Shown: one piece after another, positions 8,762-20,090 of the stretch
Numbering within the stretch: position 1 is the stretch's first letter
Layout: every line of letters begins with the position of its first letter
Assembly (NCBI RefSeq): GCF_001570565.1
Contig: NZ_BBXE01000014.1
Location: 62,001-126,000, forward strand
Source of the DNA: Herbidospora yilanensis
Lineage (GTDB): Bacteria; Actinomycetota; Actinomycetes; Streptosporangiales; Streptosporangiaceae
DNA length: 64,000 nt
Reading direction: 5' to 3'
The notes under the pieces: generated by a model
What the model saw: the letters and a program-made list of their open reading frames with translations, nothing else
The model's database searches: none
Told to the model about the DNA's origin: nothing
Position numbers and translations under genes: made by a program

Positions 8762-10192
8762 ATGGAGCGTTTTCACGTCGTCGTCGTGGGCGGCGGCATC
8801 GCCGGGCTCGCCGCCGCATGGCACCTGAGGAACGACCGGATCAGGGTGACCGTGCTCGACGGCGCGAGCCGGATCGGCGGCAAACTGGTCGCCACCGACG
8901 TGGCCGGGGTGCCGGTCGACGCGGGCGCCGAGTCGCTGCTGGCCCGCCGCCCCGAGGGCGTCGAGCTGGCCCGGCTGGCGGGGCTCGGCGGCGACCTGGT
9001 CGATCCCGGCACGACCAGCGCCTCCATCCTGTCCCGGGGCGAGTTGCGGCCGATGCCGAAGGGCCAGGTCATGGGCGTGCCGTCCGATCTGGTGGCGCTG
9101 GCCCGCTCGGGCGTGTTGTCGCCGGCCGGGCTGGCCCGGGTGCCGCTCGACCAGGTGCTGCCCGCGACCCTCGTGACGACCGACGTCTCGGTCGGCTCCT
9201 ACGTCCGGGCGCGCATGGGCGACGAGGTGGTCGACCGGCTGGTCGAGCCGCTGCTCGGCGGCGTCTACGCCGGGTTCGCCGACCGGCTCTCGCTGGAGGC
9301 GACCATGCCGTCGGTGGCCGCGGCGGCCCGGTCCGAGGCGTCGCTGCTGCGGGCCGCCCGCGAGATCGCCGGCGCCGCGCCGGCGAACGCCGGGCACGTG
9401 TTCACGTCGTTGAAGAACGGGATGGGCAGCCTGCCGCCCGCGCTGGCCGCCGCGTCCGGAGCCGAGGTCCGCACCGGGGTGATGGTGCGTGAGCTGGCCC
9501 GTACGCCCGCCGGCTGGCGCCTGACCACCGGCCCGACCCGCGACGAGCACACCGTCGAGGCCGACGCGGTCGTGGTGGCCGTGCCGGCGACCCCGGCCGC
9601 CCGCCTCCTCGAACGCGAGGTCCCCAAGGCCGCCGCCGAACTGGCCCGGATCGAATACGCCAGCATGGCGATCGTCACCCTCGCCTACCCGATCGAGGCC
9701 TTCCCGCAGCTCCCCGGCGGCAGCGGCTACCTGACCCCGCCCGTCGAGGGCCGCGCGGTGAAGGCGGTCACCTTCTCCAGCGTGAAGTGGCCCCATCTGG
9801 GCGGTCACGGCTACGTCTTCGCCCGCTGCTCGCTCGGCCGCCTGGGCGAGGAGCGGCTGCTCCAGCGCGACGACACCGAGCTGGTCGCCCTGGCCATGAA
9901 CGAGATGACCGAGATCATGGGGGTACGCGGCCTCCCGGCCGACACCCGGGTCACCCGCTGGGGCGGCGCGCTGCCGCAATACGAGGTCGGCCACAACGAC
10001 CGGGTCGCCCGGGTCCGCGCGGCCGTGGCCGCGGTCCCCGGCCTGGCCGTCTGCGGCGCGGCCTACGACGGCGTCGGCATCCCCGCCACGGCCGCGACCG
10101 CCCGCGCGGCGGCCGCCCGGATTCTCGACCACCTGGATCCCCGGGCAGAATGGCGGCATGACGGACGGCACCCCGCGGCTCAAGGCGCGTGA
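8762..10192 (+). CDS. hemY: Coproporphyrinogen III oxidase / protoporphyrinogen oxidase family flavoenzyme
   Basis: A 476-residue FAD enzyme with the dinucleotide motif [18 protein letters not shown] directly at the N-terminus and a C-terminal FAD contact region ([28 protein letters not shown]). In actinobacteria this HemY/CgoX enzyme oxidises coproporphyrinogen III to coproporphyrin III; the gene order with hemQ supports that role. ATG 8762 gives the normal N-terminus. The 3' end overlaps the hemQ start by 35 bases, an unusually deep overlap for this pair. The soluble form is typical of Gram-positive bacteria. Confidence 0.93.
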   Translation: MERFHVVVVGGGIAGLAAAWHLRNDRIRVTVLDGASRIGGKLVATDVAGVPVDAGAESLLARRPEGVELARLAGLGGDLVDPGTTSASILSRGELRPMPKGQVMGVPSDLVALARSGVLSPAGLARVPLDQVLPATLVTTDVSVGSYVRARMGDEVVDRLVEPLLGGVYAGFADRLSLEATMPSVAAAARSEASLLRAAREIAGAAPANAGHVFTSLKNGMGSLPPALAAASGAEVRTGVMVRELARTPAGWRLTTGPTRDEHTVEADAVVVAVPATPAARLLEREVPKAAAELARIEYASMAIVTLAYPIEAFPQLPGGSGYLTPPVEGRAVKAVTFSSVKWPHLGGHGYVFARCSLGRLGEERLLQRDDTELVALAMNEMTEIMGVRGLPADTRVTRWGGALPQYEVGHNDRVARVRAAVAAVPGLAVCGAAYDGVGIPATAATARAAAARILDHLDPRAEWRHDGRHPAAQGA

Positions 10193-10859
10193 CCTCAACA
10201 ACGTGATCCGCTACACCATGTGGTCGGTCTTCCGGCTGCGCGAGGGCCTCCCGGCCGAACGCGACGCCGTGGCCGAAGAGGTGGCCGAGCTCCTCGGCCA
10301 GCTCGGCGAGAAAGACGTGGTGACCCGCGGCGCCTACGACGTGGCCGGGTTCCGCGCCGACGCCGACTACATGTTCTGGTGGCACGCCCCGACGCCCGAA
10401 GACCTCCAGGAGGTCTACGCCCGGTTCCGCCGCACCGCCCTCGGGCGGGCCAGCGAGCCGGTCTGGTCGGCGATGGCGCTGCACCGCCCGGCCGAGTTCA
10501 ACAAGTCCCACATCCCGGCGTTCCTGGCCGAGGAGGAGCCGCGCGGCTTCGTGTGCGTCTACCCGTTCGTGCGGTCGCTGGAGTGGTACCTGCTCGACGA
10601 CTCCGAGCGCCGGGCGATGCTGGCCGAGCACGGCCAGATGGCCCGTGACTACCCCGACGTCCGCGCCAACACGGTCGCCTGCTTCGCGCTGAACGACTAC
10701 GAGTGGATGCTCGCCTTCGAGGCCGACGAACTGCACCGCATCGTCGACCTGATGCGCCACCTGCGCGGCGCGAAGGCCCGGGAGCACACGCGGGTGGAGA
10801 TCCCCTTCTACACGGGGTCGCGCAAACCCGTCACCGAACTGGTCAACGCCCTGCCTTGA
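10158..10859 (+). CDS. hemQ: Coproheme decarboxylase (HemQ/ChdC, chlorite dismutase family)
   Basis: A 233-residue member of the chlorite dismutase superfamily that converts coproheme to haem b in the Gram-positive pathway. Recognisable segments are [53 protein letters not shown] and the C-terminal [16 protein letters not shown]. The histidine in [12 protein letters not shown] is a plausible axial haem ligand (inferred from the family). ATG 10158 lies inside the 3' end of hemY in another frame, so translation is coupled. With hemE and hemY it completes three steps of the route; the ferrochelatase is not in the window. Confidence 0.93.
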   Translation: MTDGTPRLKARDLNNVIRYTMWSVFRLREGLPAERDAVAEEVAELLGQLGEKDVVTRGAYDVAGFRADADYMFWWHAPTPEDLQEVYARFRRTALGRASEPVWSAMALHRPAEFNKSHIPAFLAEEEPRGFVCVYPFVRSLEWYLLDDSERRAMLAEHGQMARDYPDVRANTVACFALNDYEWMLAFEADELHRIVDLMRHLRGAKAREHTRVEIPFYTGSRKPVTELVNALP

Positions 10860-10889
10860 GCAGGCAGTTGTTGGCATACTCGTGGGCAA

Positions 10890-11456
10890 ATGATGAAAAT
10901 GGCACGATCCACCGGGAAACGTCGCAGGTCGCGATCGCGCACGGCCGAAGTGGTCGTCGGCGTCTCGTGCCTGGGGCTCGGAGTGACGGCCGTCGTGGTG
11001 CCGCTCCTGGCGGCGCGGGGGGAACAGGCCCCCGTACGCACCGCCTCGATCGAGGAGCCCACGACGGCGGCGGCCGCGCCGGCGGCGCAGGCCCCGCCAC
11101 CGGCGGAGAAGGCGGACGAGAAGGTGAAGCGCAAGGAGTCGAAGTACTCCGACAAGGACGCGCTCGCCTACTTCGACGAACGCTGGGACGACGCGACCCA
11201 CCGCCACATCACCGACATCCGCACCACCGGCACCTACCTGCGCATCTACACCGATTTACCTGAGTCGGCCGACAACTCCCCGGCCTCGCTGCGGCTCTGC
11301 GAGCGGGGGATGCGCTATCTGGCGGAGCTCGGCGTCAAGAAGCGGGTGGTGTTCGTGCAGGCCCGCACCGGGGGCAACGGCAACCCGGTGCTGGCCAACG
11401 TGCTCGGCCCGAAGGACGACGACTGCCGGGTCACTTATCCGAAGCCGAAGTCCTGA
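10890..11456 (+). CDS. Single-pass membrane protein of unknown function
   Basis: A 188-residue protein with a basic N-terminus ([11 protein letters not shown]), one transmembrane helix ([22 protein letters not shown]), an alanine/proline-rich extracellular linker and a soluble domain of about 110 residues ([22 protein letters not shown] to [10 protein letters not shown]). Two cysteines (LRLCERGM and DDCRV) could form a disulfide. I do not recognise the family. It starts 30 bases after hemQ and may be co-transcribed with it. Its end overlaps convergent msrB by 26 bases. Confidence 0.65.
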   Translation: MMKMARSTGKRRRSRSRTAEVVVGVSCLGLGVTAVVVPLLAARGEQAPVRTASIEEPTTAAAAPAAQAPPPAEKADEKVKRKESKYSDKDALAYFDERWDDATHRHITDIRTTGTYLRIYTDLPESADNSPASLRLCERGMRYLAELGVKKRVVFVQARTGGNGNPVLANVLGPKDDDCRVTYPKPKS

Positions 11457-11841
11457 GCGTGAGCGCGACGGAGTTGATGCAGTAACGGTCGTCGGTGGGC
11501 GTCGGGTAGCCCTCGCCGTGGAAGACGTGGCCCAGGTGGGAGTCGCAGGAGGCGCAGCGCACCTCGACCCGCACCATGCCGAGGCTGCGATCCTCGATCA
11601 GGGTCACGTGGTCGCCCGCCGCCGGCTCGTAGAACGAGGGCCAGCCGCAGTGCGACTCGAACTTGGTGTCCGAGGTGAACAACTCCGCGCCGCAGGCGCG
11701 GCAGGAGTAGACGCCCTCGGTCTTGGTGTCGACGTACTCCCCGGTGAAGGGCCGCTCGGTGCCGGCCTGGCGCAGCACCCGGTACTCCTCGGGGCTGAGC
11801 TGGGCGCGCCACTCGGCGTCCGTCTTCATGACCTTGTTCAT
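11431..11841 (-). CDS. msrB: Peptide-methionine (R)-S-oxide reductase MsrB
   Basis: A 136-residue enzyme that reduces methionine-R-sulfoxide in proteins, using thioredoxin. The catalytic cysteine is C121 in RYCINSVAL. Zinc ligands are the pairs C47/C50 (CRAC) and C96/C99 (CASC). Family landmarks [22 protein letters not shown] and [12 protein letters not shown] are intact. ATG 11841 ([11 protein letters not shown]) and ATG 11829 are both possible starts. The frame is open far upstream but that part is antisense to the next gene. It diverges from the LigD-type polymerase gene. Confidence 0.95.
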   Translation of the reverse strand: MNKVMKTDAEWRAQLSPEEYRVLRQAGTERPFTGEYVDTKTEGVYSCRACGAELFTSDTKFESHCGWPSFYEPAAGDHVTLIEDRSLGMVRVEVRCASCDSHLGHVFHGEGYPTPTDDRYCINSVALTLRTSASDK

Positions 11842-11925
11842 CAGCCACCAGCCTTTTCTGGACGGGATTCCACCTGATCCAACCCACAAGGAGGGTGGAA
11901 CCTTCCCGCTGGGTAGGGTTCGAAC

Positions 11926-12921
11926 ATGCCTTCGCCGTTCATCGAAATCGAGGCCGGGGAACGGACCGTCAAGGTCACCAACCCTGACAAGGTCTACTTC
12001 CCGGGCATCGGCGCGACCAAGCGCGACCTCGTCGAGTACTACCTGAGCGTCGGCGACGGCATCATGCGCGCGGTCCGCGACCGGCCGACCTATCTCAAGA
12101 GGCATCCCGACGGGGTGCAGACCGACGCGATCTACCAGAAGCGCATGCCCAGGCATCCCGACTGGCTGCGGACCGCCGAGGTCCACTTTCCCAGCGGCCG
12201 CACCGCCGACGCCTTCCGCCCGACCGAGGTGGCCGCCATCGCGTGGTGCGCCAACCTGGGCACGATCGACTTCCACCCGTGGGCGGCCCGGGTGCCCGAC
12301 CTCCACCACCCCGACGAACTGCGCATCGACATCGACCCGCAGCCCGGCACCGGCTTCGACGAGGCCCGCAAGGTCGCCTTCGCGGCCCGCGAGGTGCTGG
12401 CCGACCTGGGGCTGACCGGCTTCCCGAAGACGTCCGGCAACCGGGGCGTCCACATCTCGGTCCGGCTCCAGCCGCGCTGGACGTTCACCGAGGTCAGATA
12501 CGCCGGCATCGGGCTGGCCCGGGAGGTCGAGAAGCGCGTCCCCGCCCTCGCGACCACGGCCTGGTGGAAGGAGGAGCGCGGCGAGCGCGTCTTCATCGAC
12601 TTCAACCAGAACGCCCTCGACCGGACCGTCGTGGCGGCATACTCGGTCCGGGCCCGGCCCGACGGGCAGGTCTCGGCGCCGGTGACGTGGGACGAACTGG
12701 AGTCGTGCGACCCCGCCGACTTCACGCTCCGCACCATGCCGGCGCGGTTCGCCGAGATCGGCGACCCCCACCAGGGCATCGACGAGGTGGCCTTCGACCT
12801 GACGGGCCTCCTGGAGGTCTACGAGAAGGACGGCCGGGGCGACATGCCCTATCCGCCCAACTACCCGAAGATGCCGGGCGAGCCCAAGCGGGTGCAGCCC
12901 TCGAAGGACCGCGACCGATGA
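11926..12921 (+). CDS. Stand-alone LigD-type NHEJ polymerase/primase domain protein
   Basis: A 331-residue protein covering only the primase-polymerase (PolDom) part of LigD. Markers are the start [25 protein letters not shown], the catalytic D-x-D in [10 protein letters not shown] (near residues 134-136), [14 protein letters not shown], and [13 protein letters not shown] with the third acidic residue. In LigD this domain fills gaps with ribo- or deoxyribonucleotides at Ku-bound DNA ends. There is no ligase or phosphoesterase domain. A separate ATP-dependent ligase lies 3.5 kb downstream. Ku is not in the window. It diverges from msrB. Confidence 0.9.
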   Translation: MPSPFIEIEAGERTVKVTNPDKVYFPGIGATKRDLVEYYLSVGDGIMRAVRDRPTYLKRHPDGVQTDAIYQKRMPRHPDWLRTAEVHFPSGRTADAFRPTEVAAIAWCANLGTIDFHPWAARVPDLHHPDELRIDIDPQPGTGFDEARKVAFAAREVLADLGLTGFPKTSGNRGVHISVRLQPRWTFTEVRYAGIGLAREVEKRVPALATTAWWKEERGERVFIDFNQNALDRTVVAAYSVRARPDGQVSAPVTWDELESCDPADFTLRTMPARFAEIGDPHQGIDEVAFDLTGLLEVYEKDGRGDMPYPPNYPKMPGEPKRVQPSKDRDR

Positions 12922-13024
12922 TCCGCTCTTGTGACCTTCCCGGCTCCTTTTGGGCTGGGCTCCCACCTGTGTTAAATCGGATGAACGGGTAGGGAAAATC
13001 CCGGGAAGCGAGAATGGGACCTGA

Positions 13025-15141
<2,117 letters not shown>

Positions 15142-15145
<4 letters not shown>

Positions 15146-15564
15146 CGGGTCAGCTCGGCCGCCGCCAGCAGGGCCAGCACGAAGGTGCAGACCCCCGCCA
15201 GTCCGTGGAGCCCCACCGCCACCGCGGGGAAGTGGGTCTCGGCGCCGCGGGCGTGCCGTCCGCCCCCGAGCCAGCGGGTGAACATCACGAACCCCAGGAA
15301 CGCCACCAGGCAGAGCGCGCCGAACGACCCCCAGGCGTAGGCGCCGGTGCCCGTGACCATAAAGGCCGCCCACAAACCCAGCCCGGTCACCGCCAGCAGC
15401 GGGTGGCTGAAGATCAACGCCTTGGGGAAGCGGGTCACCTTGGTGGCCTGCTGGCGCAGCCCCCCGCCGCGTAACCACAGGTAGAGCAGGTAGACCCCGA
15501 CGGATGCGGCGATCAACCACACGATCAACACGACAAGCGGCACGAAAACCCCCTCCGACCACAT
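15142..15564 (-). CDS. Four-helix membrane protein of unknown function
   Basis: A 140-residue integral membrane protein with about four hydrophobic stretches (FVPLVVLIVWLIAASVGVYLLYLW; LLAVTGLGLWAAFMVTG; WGSFGALCLVAFLGFVMF; GVCTFVLALLAAAE). Between helices are short charged loops, including LRQQATKVTRFPKALIFSHP. Proteins of this kind recur in actinobacteria without assigned function. It is convergent with glgX and diverges from the RibD-C-like reductase; about 108 bases separate the two starts. Confidence 0.75.
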
Positions 15565-15672
15565 CTGGTTCGATCCAACACCGAACCTGACAATCGGCGA
15601 CCGCTTGACATCAAACCGTTACCCCCCGAGGGCCTCTCCCAGGTTGTCGGACCGCTGTGAAAGTGTGGGGTC

Positions 15673-16410
15673 GTGCGCCAGATACATCCCGAGCCGGCCG
15701 ACGACCCCGACCTCCCGTCGGTCTACGCCTACCCTCAGGCCGAGTGGCTGCGCCTCAACATGGTGGCCAGCGCCGACGGCGGAGCCTGGCTGAAGGGCCT
15801 GTCCAAGGGCTTGTCGTCGCGGGGCGACCGGCGGATCTTCATGGTCCTGCGCGGCCTCGCCGACGTCGTCGTGGCGGGCGGCGCGACCGTCCGGATCGAG
15901 GGCTACGGCCCCTCCAAGCCCCGCGACGCGTGGCGCCCGCTGCGCGAGGGCCGCCCGGCCGCCCCGCCGGTGGCCGTGATCACCCGCAAGATCGACCTCG
16001 ACCTCGGCGGCGCCCTGTTCACCGAGTGCGCCCCCGAGTCCCGCACCATCGTGATCACCACCGAGTCGGCCCCCGCCGACCGCAGGGCCGAGGCGGCCCG
16101 CCACGCCGACGTGATCGTGGCCGGGGAGCAGCGGGTCGACCTGGCCGAGGCCGTCGGCCGGCTGCGCGCCCGCGGCCTCGGCCGCATCCTCTGCGAGGGC
16201 GGCCCGCGCCTCAACGCCCACCTCGCGGCGGCCTCCCTGGTCGACGAGCTCTGCCTGACCGTCTCCCCCCTGATGATCGGCGGCGACGCCGCCCGCGTGC
16301 TCAACGGCACCGCCTCCCACACCCGGTTCGCGCTGGCCGGGGTGCTTGAGGAGGAGGGCTCGCTGTTCTGCCGCTATGTCCGCGACCCACACCAGGAGGA
16401 GGCTCGATGA
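15673..16410 (+). CDS. RibD C-terminal-like pyrimidine reductase family protein
   Basis: A 245-residue protein with the RibD_C/DHFR-like fold: RLNMVASADGGAWLKGLSKGL near the N-terminus, RGLADVVVAGGATVRIEGYGPSKP, GLGRILCEGGPRLNAHL and the C-terminal VDELCLTVSPLMIGGDAARV. The family reduces the ribosyl of diaminopyrimidines in riboflavin synthesis, but this stand-alone actinobacterial group lacks the deaminase domain and its substrate is not settled. GTG 15673 starts it. It overlaps the DNA ligase gene downstream by four bases (ATGA), an association whose meaning is unclear. Confidence 0.87.
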   Translation: MRQIHPEPADDPDLPSVYAYPQAEWLRLNMVASADGGAWLKGLSKGLSSRGDRRIFMVLRGLADVVVAGGATVRIEGYGPSKPRDAWRPLREGRPAAPPVAVITRKIDLDLGGALFTECAPESRTIVITTESAPADRRAEAARHADVIVAGEQRVDLAEAVGRLRARGLGRILCEGGPRLNAHLAAASLVDELCLTVSPLMIGGDAARVLNGTASHTRFALAGVLEEEGSLFCRYVRDPHQEEAR

Positions 16411-17549
16411 CCACACGCGAGCCCGAAGACGCCAAGGCGGCCGAGCCCGATCCCGCCGCGCTCGGCCTGCCCGTCCGGCCGCCCGTCTCGCCCATGCTGG
16501 CCAAGGCGGTCAAGAAGATGCCCGAGCAGGACGGCACCCTGTTCTACGAGCCCAAATGGGACGGCTTCCGCTGCATCGTGTTCCGCGACGGCGACAGGGT
16601 GTTCCTCGGCAGCCGCAACGAGCGGCCGTTCACCCGCTACTTCCCCGAGGTCATCGAGGCGGTCAAACGCGAGCTGCCCGAGCGGTGCGTGCTCGACGGC
16701 GAGATCGTGGTGACGCGCGGCTCCGTTCTCGACTTCGACCAGCTCCAGCAGCGCATCCACCCCGCCGCCTCCCGGGTGAAGCTGCTGTCGGAGACCACGC
16801 CCGCCTCGTTCATCGCCTTCGACCTGCTGGCCCTGGGCGACGAGAGCCTGATCGACCGGCCGTTCTCCGAGCGGCGGCGGCTGCTGGTCGAGGCGACCGC
16901 CAAGGCCGGCGACTCGATCCGGCTCACGCCGATCACCACCAACCAGGAGCAGGCGCTCGAATGGTTCGAGATGTTCGAGGGCGCCGGGCTCGACGGCATC
17001 ATCGTCAAACCGGGCGGGTTGCCCTATGAGCAGGACAAACGCGTCATGTTCAAGGTCAAGCACGAACGGACCTGCGACGTGGTGGTGGCCGGATACCGTG
17101 AGCACAAGTCGGGGCCGATCGTGGGGTCGCTGCTGCTGGGCCTCTACGGCGACGACGGCAAGCTCCATCACGTCGGGGTGGCGGCGTCGTTCCCGATGAA
17201 ACGCCGCGAGGAACTGGTGGCCGAGCTCGCCCCCTACCGGGTGACCGATCCCGCCGACCATCCGTGGGGCGAGTGGGCGTCGTGGGCCTCGGCCGGGGTC
17301 GGCGGCGGCCCCGAGGGGCAGCGGCTGCCCGGGGCGATCTCCCGGTGGAACGCGAAGAAGGACCTGTCGTTCATCCCGCTGCGGCCCGAGCTGGTGATCG
17401 AGGTCGCCTACGACCACATGGAGGGGGTGCGGTTCCGCCACACGGCCCAGTTCCGGCGCTGGCGCACCGACCGGACCCCCGAGTCGTGCACCTATGAGCA
17501 GCTCGACGTCCCGGTGGCCTACCACCTCGACGACATCCTGGCCAGGTAG
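16407..17549 (+). CDS. ATP-dependent DNA ligase (LigC type)
   Basis: A 380-residue nucleotidyltransferase-superfamily ligase. The AMP-accepting lysine is in motif I, YEPKWDGFR (near residue 50). Motif III-type LDGEIVV, motif IV DGIIVKPG and the motif V lysines in MFKVKHERT follow, then an OB-fold domain. There is no polymerase or nuclease domain, so it resembles the LigC-type end-joining or repair ligases. The C-terminus includes VIEVAYDHMEGVRFRH, typical of this group. It may act with the stand-alone LigD-type polymerase nearby (inference). It is translationally coupled to the RibD-C-like gene. Confidence 0.92.
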   Translation: MTTREPEDAKAAEPDPAALGLPVRPPVSPMLAKAVKKMPEQDGTLFYEPKWDGFRCIVFRDGDRVFLGSRNERPFTRYFPEVIEAVKRELPERCVLDGEIVVTRGSVLDFDQLQQRIHPAASRVKLLSETTPASFIAFDLLALGDESLIDRPFSERRRLLVEATAKAGDSIRLTPITTNQEQALEWFEMFEGAGLDGIIVKPGGLPYEQDKRVMFKVKHERTCDVVVAGYREHKSGPIVGSLLLGLYGDDGKLHHVGVAASFPMKRREELVAELAPYRVTDPADHPWGEWASWASAGVGGGPEGQRLPGAISRWNAKKDLSFIPLRPELVIEVAYDHMEGVRFRHTAQFRRWRTDRTPESCTYEQLDVPVAYHLDDILAR

Positions 17550-17653
17550 CCGAGGGTCGTCGCCGGCGGAGCGGGAACGGCCGGTCGGCGCCGGTCGCGG
17601 GGCGGGCCGGGGGCGGCGGGCGGGGCCCCGGTGGGCGGAGCCGTAACGGGAAG

Positions 17654-17685
17654 AAAAAAGGCCTCCGCCTGGTGGGGGAGGCCTT
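17654..17685 (-). terminator. Intrinsic terminator downstream of the OsmC gene
   Basis: Arms AAGGCCTCC (17658-17666) and GGAGGCCTT (17677-17685) form a 9-bp perfect stem with a 10-base loop. On the minus strand it is followed by a run of six T (17654-17659), as in a rho-independent terminator, and it sits 15 bases after the OsmC stop. It may also stop transcription from the ligase side. Confidence 0.85.
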
Positions 17686-17699
17686 CGTTCTCGAACGGT

Positions 17700-18128
17700 C
17701 TAGCTGAGGAGCTCGGCGTTCAGGGTGATCTCGGTGCCGGTGAGGGCCTTGCTGACCGGGCAGTTGGCCTTGGCGTTCTCGGCGGCGGCCTGGAACTCCT
17801 CGGCGGTGATGCCGGGGACCTGCGCCTTGACCGACAGGACGATGCCGGTGATGCCCTGGCCGGGCTGGAAGGTCACGTCGGCCTTGGTCTCGACGGTCTG
17901 CGGCGGGGTGCCCGCCTGCGCCAGGCCGTGCGAGAGGGCCATCGAGAAGCACGAGGAGTGCGCGGCCGCGATGAGCTCTTCGGGGCTGGTCTTACCGTTG
18001 GCCGCCTCGGCGCGCGACGGCCAGCTGACGTCGAACGTGCCGACGCCGGACGTGTCCAGCGACACCGAGCCGGAGCCGTCGAGGAGCGCGCCCTTCCACT
18101 GGGTCGTCGCGGTACGAGTGGTCGCCAT
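17700..18128 (-). CDS. OsmC family peroxiredoxin
   Basis: A 142-residue thiol peroxidase of the OsmC type, which reduces organic hydroperoxides. The peroxidatic cysteine is in AAAHSSCFSMALSH, and the resolving cysteine in NAKANCPVSKAL. The conserved N-terminal segment (SGSVSLDTSGVGTFDVSW) and the TSPEELIAAAH motif are intact. I chose ATG 18128 (MATTRTATTQW) with AAGGGAT upstream at good spacing. It is a single-gene unit ending in a strong terminator. It lies just downstream of the guanidine ABC operon, and I see no terminator between them. Confidence 0.93.
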   Translation of the reverse strand: MATTRTATTQWKGALLDGSGSVSLDTSGVGTFDVSWPSRAEAANGKTSPEELIAAAHSSCFSMALSHGLAQAGTPPQTVETKADVTFQPGQGITGIVLSVKAQVPGITAEEFQAAAENAKANCPVSKALTGTEITLNAELLS

Positions 18129-18174
18129 AGCGATATCCCTTCGATAACGGTGATGCCACGACGAACATAACGCC

Positions 18175-18954
18175 TCAGGCGCGCGCGGCTGCCAGGTGGG
18201 CACGGTGTTCGCGCCGGACCAGGTCTTCGACCTGCGCCCGGACCGCCAGGAACTCGGCGGTCCGCTTCACCTCCAGGCCGTCGCCGGGCGGCTCGACCCG
18301 CAGGTCGCGGGCCACCCGGCCGGGGTCGCTGGCCAGGACCAGGACCCGCCGCCCCAGGAAGACGGCCTCCTCGACGTCGTGGGTGACCATGACGACCGTG
18401 GTGCCGAGATCCCGCCAGACCTGGCGGATGAACAGTTGCATGTCCTCCTTCGTCTGGACGTCCAGAGCCCCGAACGGCTCGTCGAGGAGCAGGACCTTGG
18501 GGGAGCGGGCCAGCGCCCGCGCGATCGAGACCCGCTGCTGCTGGCCGCCCGAGAGGCTCCCGGGGAGTTTCCCGGCGTGCTCGGTCAGGCCGACCTCGTC
18601 GAGGAGCCAGGCGACGCGTTCCCGCCTGGCCTGGCGGGAGAAACCCCGTGTCTCCAGGGCGAACGCGACGTTCTGCGCCACCGTGCGCCACGGGTAGAGG
18701 CTGGGCGACTGGAAGGCCATGCCCCGGTCGGGGCCCGGTCCCTCGACGGTCCGGCCGTCGAGGACGACGCGGCCCTTCGTGGGTCTGGTCAGGCCCGCGA
18801 CCAGCGACAACAGGGTCGACTTGCCCGAGCCGCTGGCCCCGACGATCGTGACGAACTCGCCGGGCGGGATCTCCAGGTCGATGTCCTCCAGTACGGGGAC
18901 TCCGGGGGTGTAGGCCATCGACACGCCCTCGAAACGCAGGCTCACGCCGACCAC
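18175..18954 (-). CDS. ABC transporter ATP-binding protein, probable guanidine importer
   Basis: A 259-residue ATPase of the nitrate/sulfonate/taurine (SsuB/TauB) group. Walker A is GASGSGKST, the Q-loop region AFQSPSLYPW, the signature LSGGQQQR, Walker B VLLLDEP, and the switch histidine in VTHDVEEA. It overlaps the permease gene by 13 bases and is the last gene of a five-gene operon that begins with a guanidine-I riboswitch. By this context the ligand is most simply guanidine, although the family is annotated for nitrate, sulfonates or taurine. Confidence 0.93.
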   Translation of the reverse strand: MVGVSLRFEGVSMAYTPGVPVLEDIDLEIPPGEFVTIVGASGSGKSTLLSLVAGLTRPTKGRVVLDGRTVEGPGPDRGMAFQSPSLYPWRTVAQNVAFALETRGFSRQARRERVAWLLDEVGLTEHAGKLPGSLSGGQQQRVSIARALARSPKVLLLDEPFGALDVQTKEDMQLFIRQVWRDLGTTVVMVTHDVEEAVFLGRRVLVLASDPGRVARDLRVEPPGDGLEVKRTAEFLAVRAQVEDLVRREHRAHLAAARA

Positions 18955-19769
18955 CTGCCGACCCGGGACCGGACGACTCTGAGCGTGACGTCGATGGTCA
19001 GGCCGATGAGGCCGATCACGATCAGGATGGCGAAGATCTTGTCGGTCTGGAGGAAACGCTGGGCCCGGGTGATCCGGTAGCCGAGGCCGGAGGTCGCCGC
19101 GATCAGCTCGGCCACGACGACGAGGTTGTAGGCCACGGCGGCGTTGACCCGGAGGGCGTCGAGGATGCCGGGGAGCGAGTGCGGGAACACCACCCGGGCG
19201 GCGACGCGCGCCCGCCCGGCCCCGAGGGTAGCCGACACGTCGAGCAGCCTCCTCGGGACCTGCCGGACGACGTCGGCGGTCATGAGCGTGTTGAAGAACA
19301 CCACGCCGAGCACCAGCAGTGCGATCTTGGACGTCTCCCCGATGCCCAGCCAGATGATCAGCAACGGGATGAAGGCGGAGGCCGGGAGGTAACGGAGGAT
19401 CCCGATGATCGGCTCGAACAGCGGCTGCGCCCAGCCGACCGTCCCCATCAGGAACCCCAGCGGGACGGAGACCAGGATCGCGAGCCCGAACCCGGCCCCG
19501 ATCCGGCCGAGGCTGGCCAGCAGATCGTTCCGCAGGTCACCGCTGGCGGCCATGTCCGTGAAGGCGGCCCAGACCTGCGGGGGCGCGGGCAGGAACCGGT
19601 CGGGGACGACCCCCGAGCCGCTGACCGCCCACCACACCGCGAACGGCACCGCCACCGAGGCGATCCGCAACACCCAGGCGGTCCGGCGCGAGACCCCGGT
19701 CTTGAGGAGCCTGACCCGGGGCGCGGGGGAGGCGGCCCGCTCGACGGGAGGCGACTCCACGCTCACCAC
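18942..19769 (-). CDS. ABC transporter permease, probable guanidine importer
   Basis: A 275-residue inner-membrane permease of the BPD_transp_1 family with about six helices (VLRIASVAVPFAVWWAVSG; IGAGFGLAILVSVPLGFLMG; IALLVLGVVFFNTLMTA; FAILIVIGLIGLTIDVTL). The EAA-loop equivalent lies near DVSATLGAGRARVAARVVFP. It follows a small unknown gene by 39 bases and overlaps the ATPase. The N-terminus (MVSVESPPVERAASPAPR) is a cytosolic tail of about 30 residues. The substrate is inferred to be guanidine from the riboswitch upstream of the operon. Confidence 0.92.
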   Translation of the reverse strand: MVSVESPPVERAASPAPRVRLLKTGVSRRTAWVLRIASVAVPFAVWWAVSGSGVVPDRFLPAPPQVWAAFTDMAASGDLRNDLLASLGRIGAGFGLAILVSVPLGFLMGTVGWAQPLFEPIIGILRYLPASAFIPLLIIWLGIGETSKIALLVLGVVFFNTLMTADVVRQVPRRLLDVSATLGAGRARVAARVVFPHSLPGILDALRVNAAVAYNLVVVAELIAATSGLGYRITRAQRFLQTDKIFAILIVIGLIGLTIDVTLRVVRSRVGRWSA

Positions 19770-19808
19770 GACCTGCCTCCTGAGGGGTGGGCGCGCTCCG
19801 GTGCCTTG

Positions 19809-20090
19809 TCAGCCATCGCTGCCCCCGCCCGACTGTTCGACCCGCCAGGACCCGTCGGTCACGGCCACGACCACCCGGCGGGCCGCGTTGGCGACCGGGC
19901 CCGCCGGCAGGGCCTCGGCGAACTCGTGGACGACGGCCGGGACCTCGGCCGGGGTGGTCAACCGGCTGCGGTCCTGTCCCGCGAGGGCGGACGCGCCGCG
20001 GTTCCGGTCGGCCGCGGAGGCCTCACCCCGGGTGCGGGCGGTCGGGCCGGAAGAGGTCACGCGGACGCGGTGGCGGTTGGCGAGGGTCAT
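19809..20090 (-). CDS. Small unknown protein within the guanidine operon, 93 residues
   Basis: A 93-residue reading frame that fills the gap between the substrate-binding protein and permease genes. ATG 20090 overlaps the preceding stop by four bases (ATGA), which is strong evidence that it is translated. The first 40 residues are basic and low in complexity (MTLANRHRVRVTSSGPTART); the rest is more protein-like (TPAEVPAVVHEFAEALPAGP, then AARRVVVAVTDGSWRVEQ). It has no cysteine or obvious metal motif and no membrane segment. I do not recognise it. It could be an accessory factor or a degraded gene. Confidence 0.55.
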   Translation of the reverse strand: MTLANRHRVRVTSSGPTARTRGEASAADRNRGASALAGQDRSRLTTPAEVPAVVHEFAEALPAGPVANAARRVVVAVTDGSWRVEQSGGGSDG

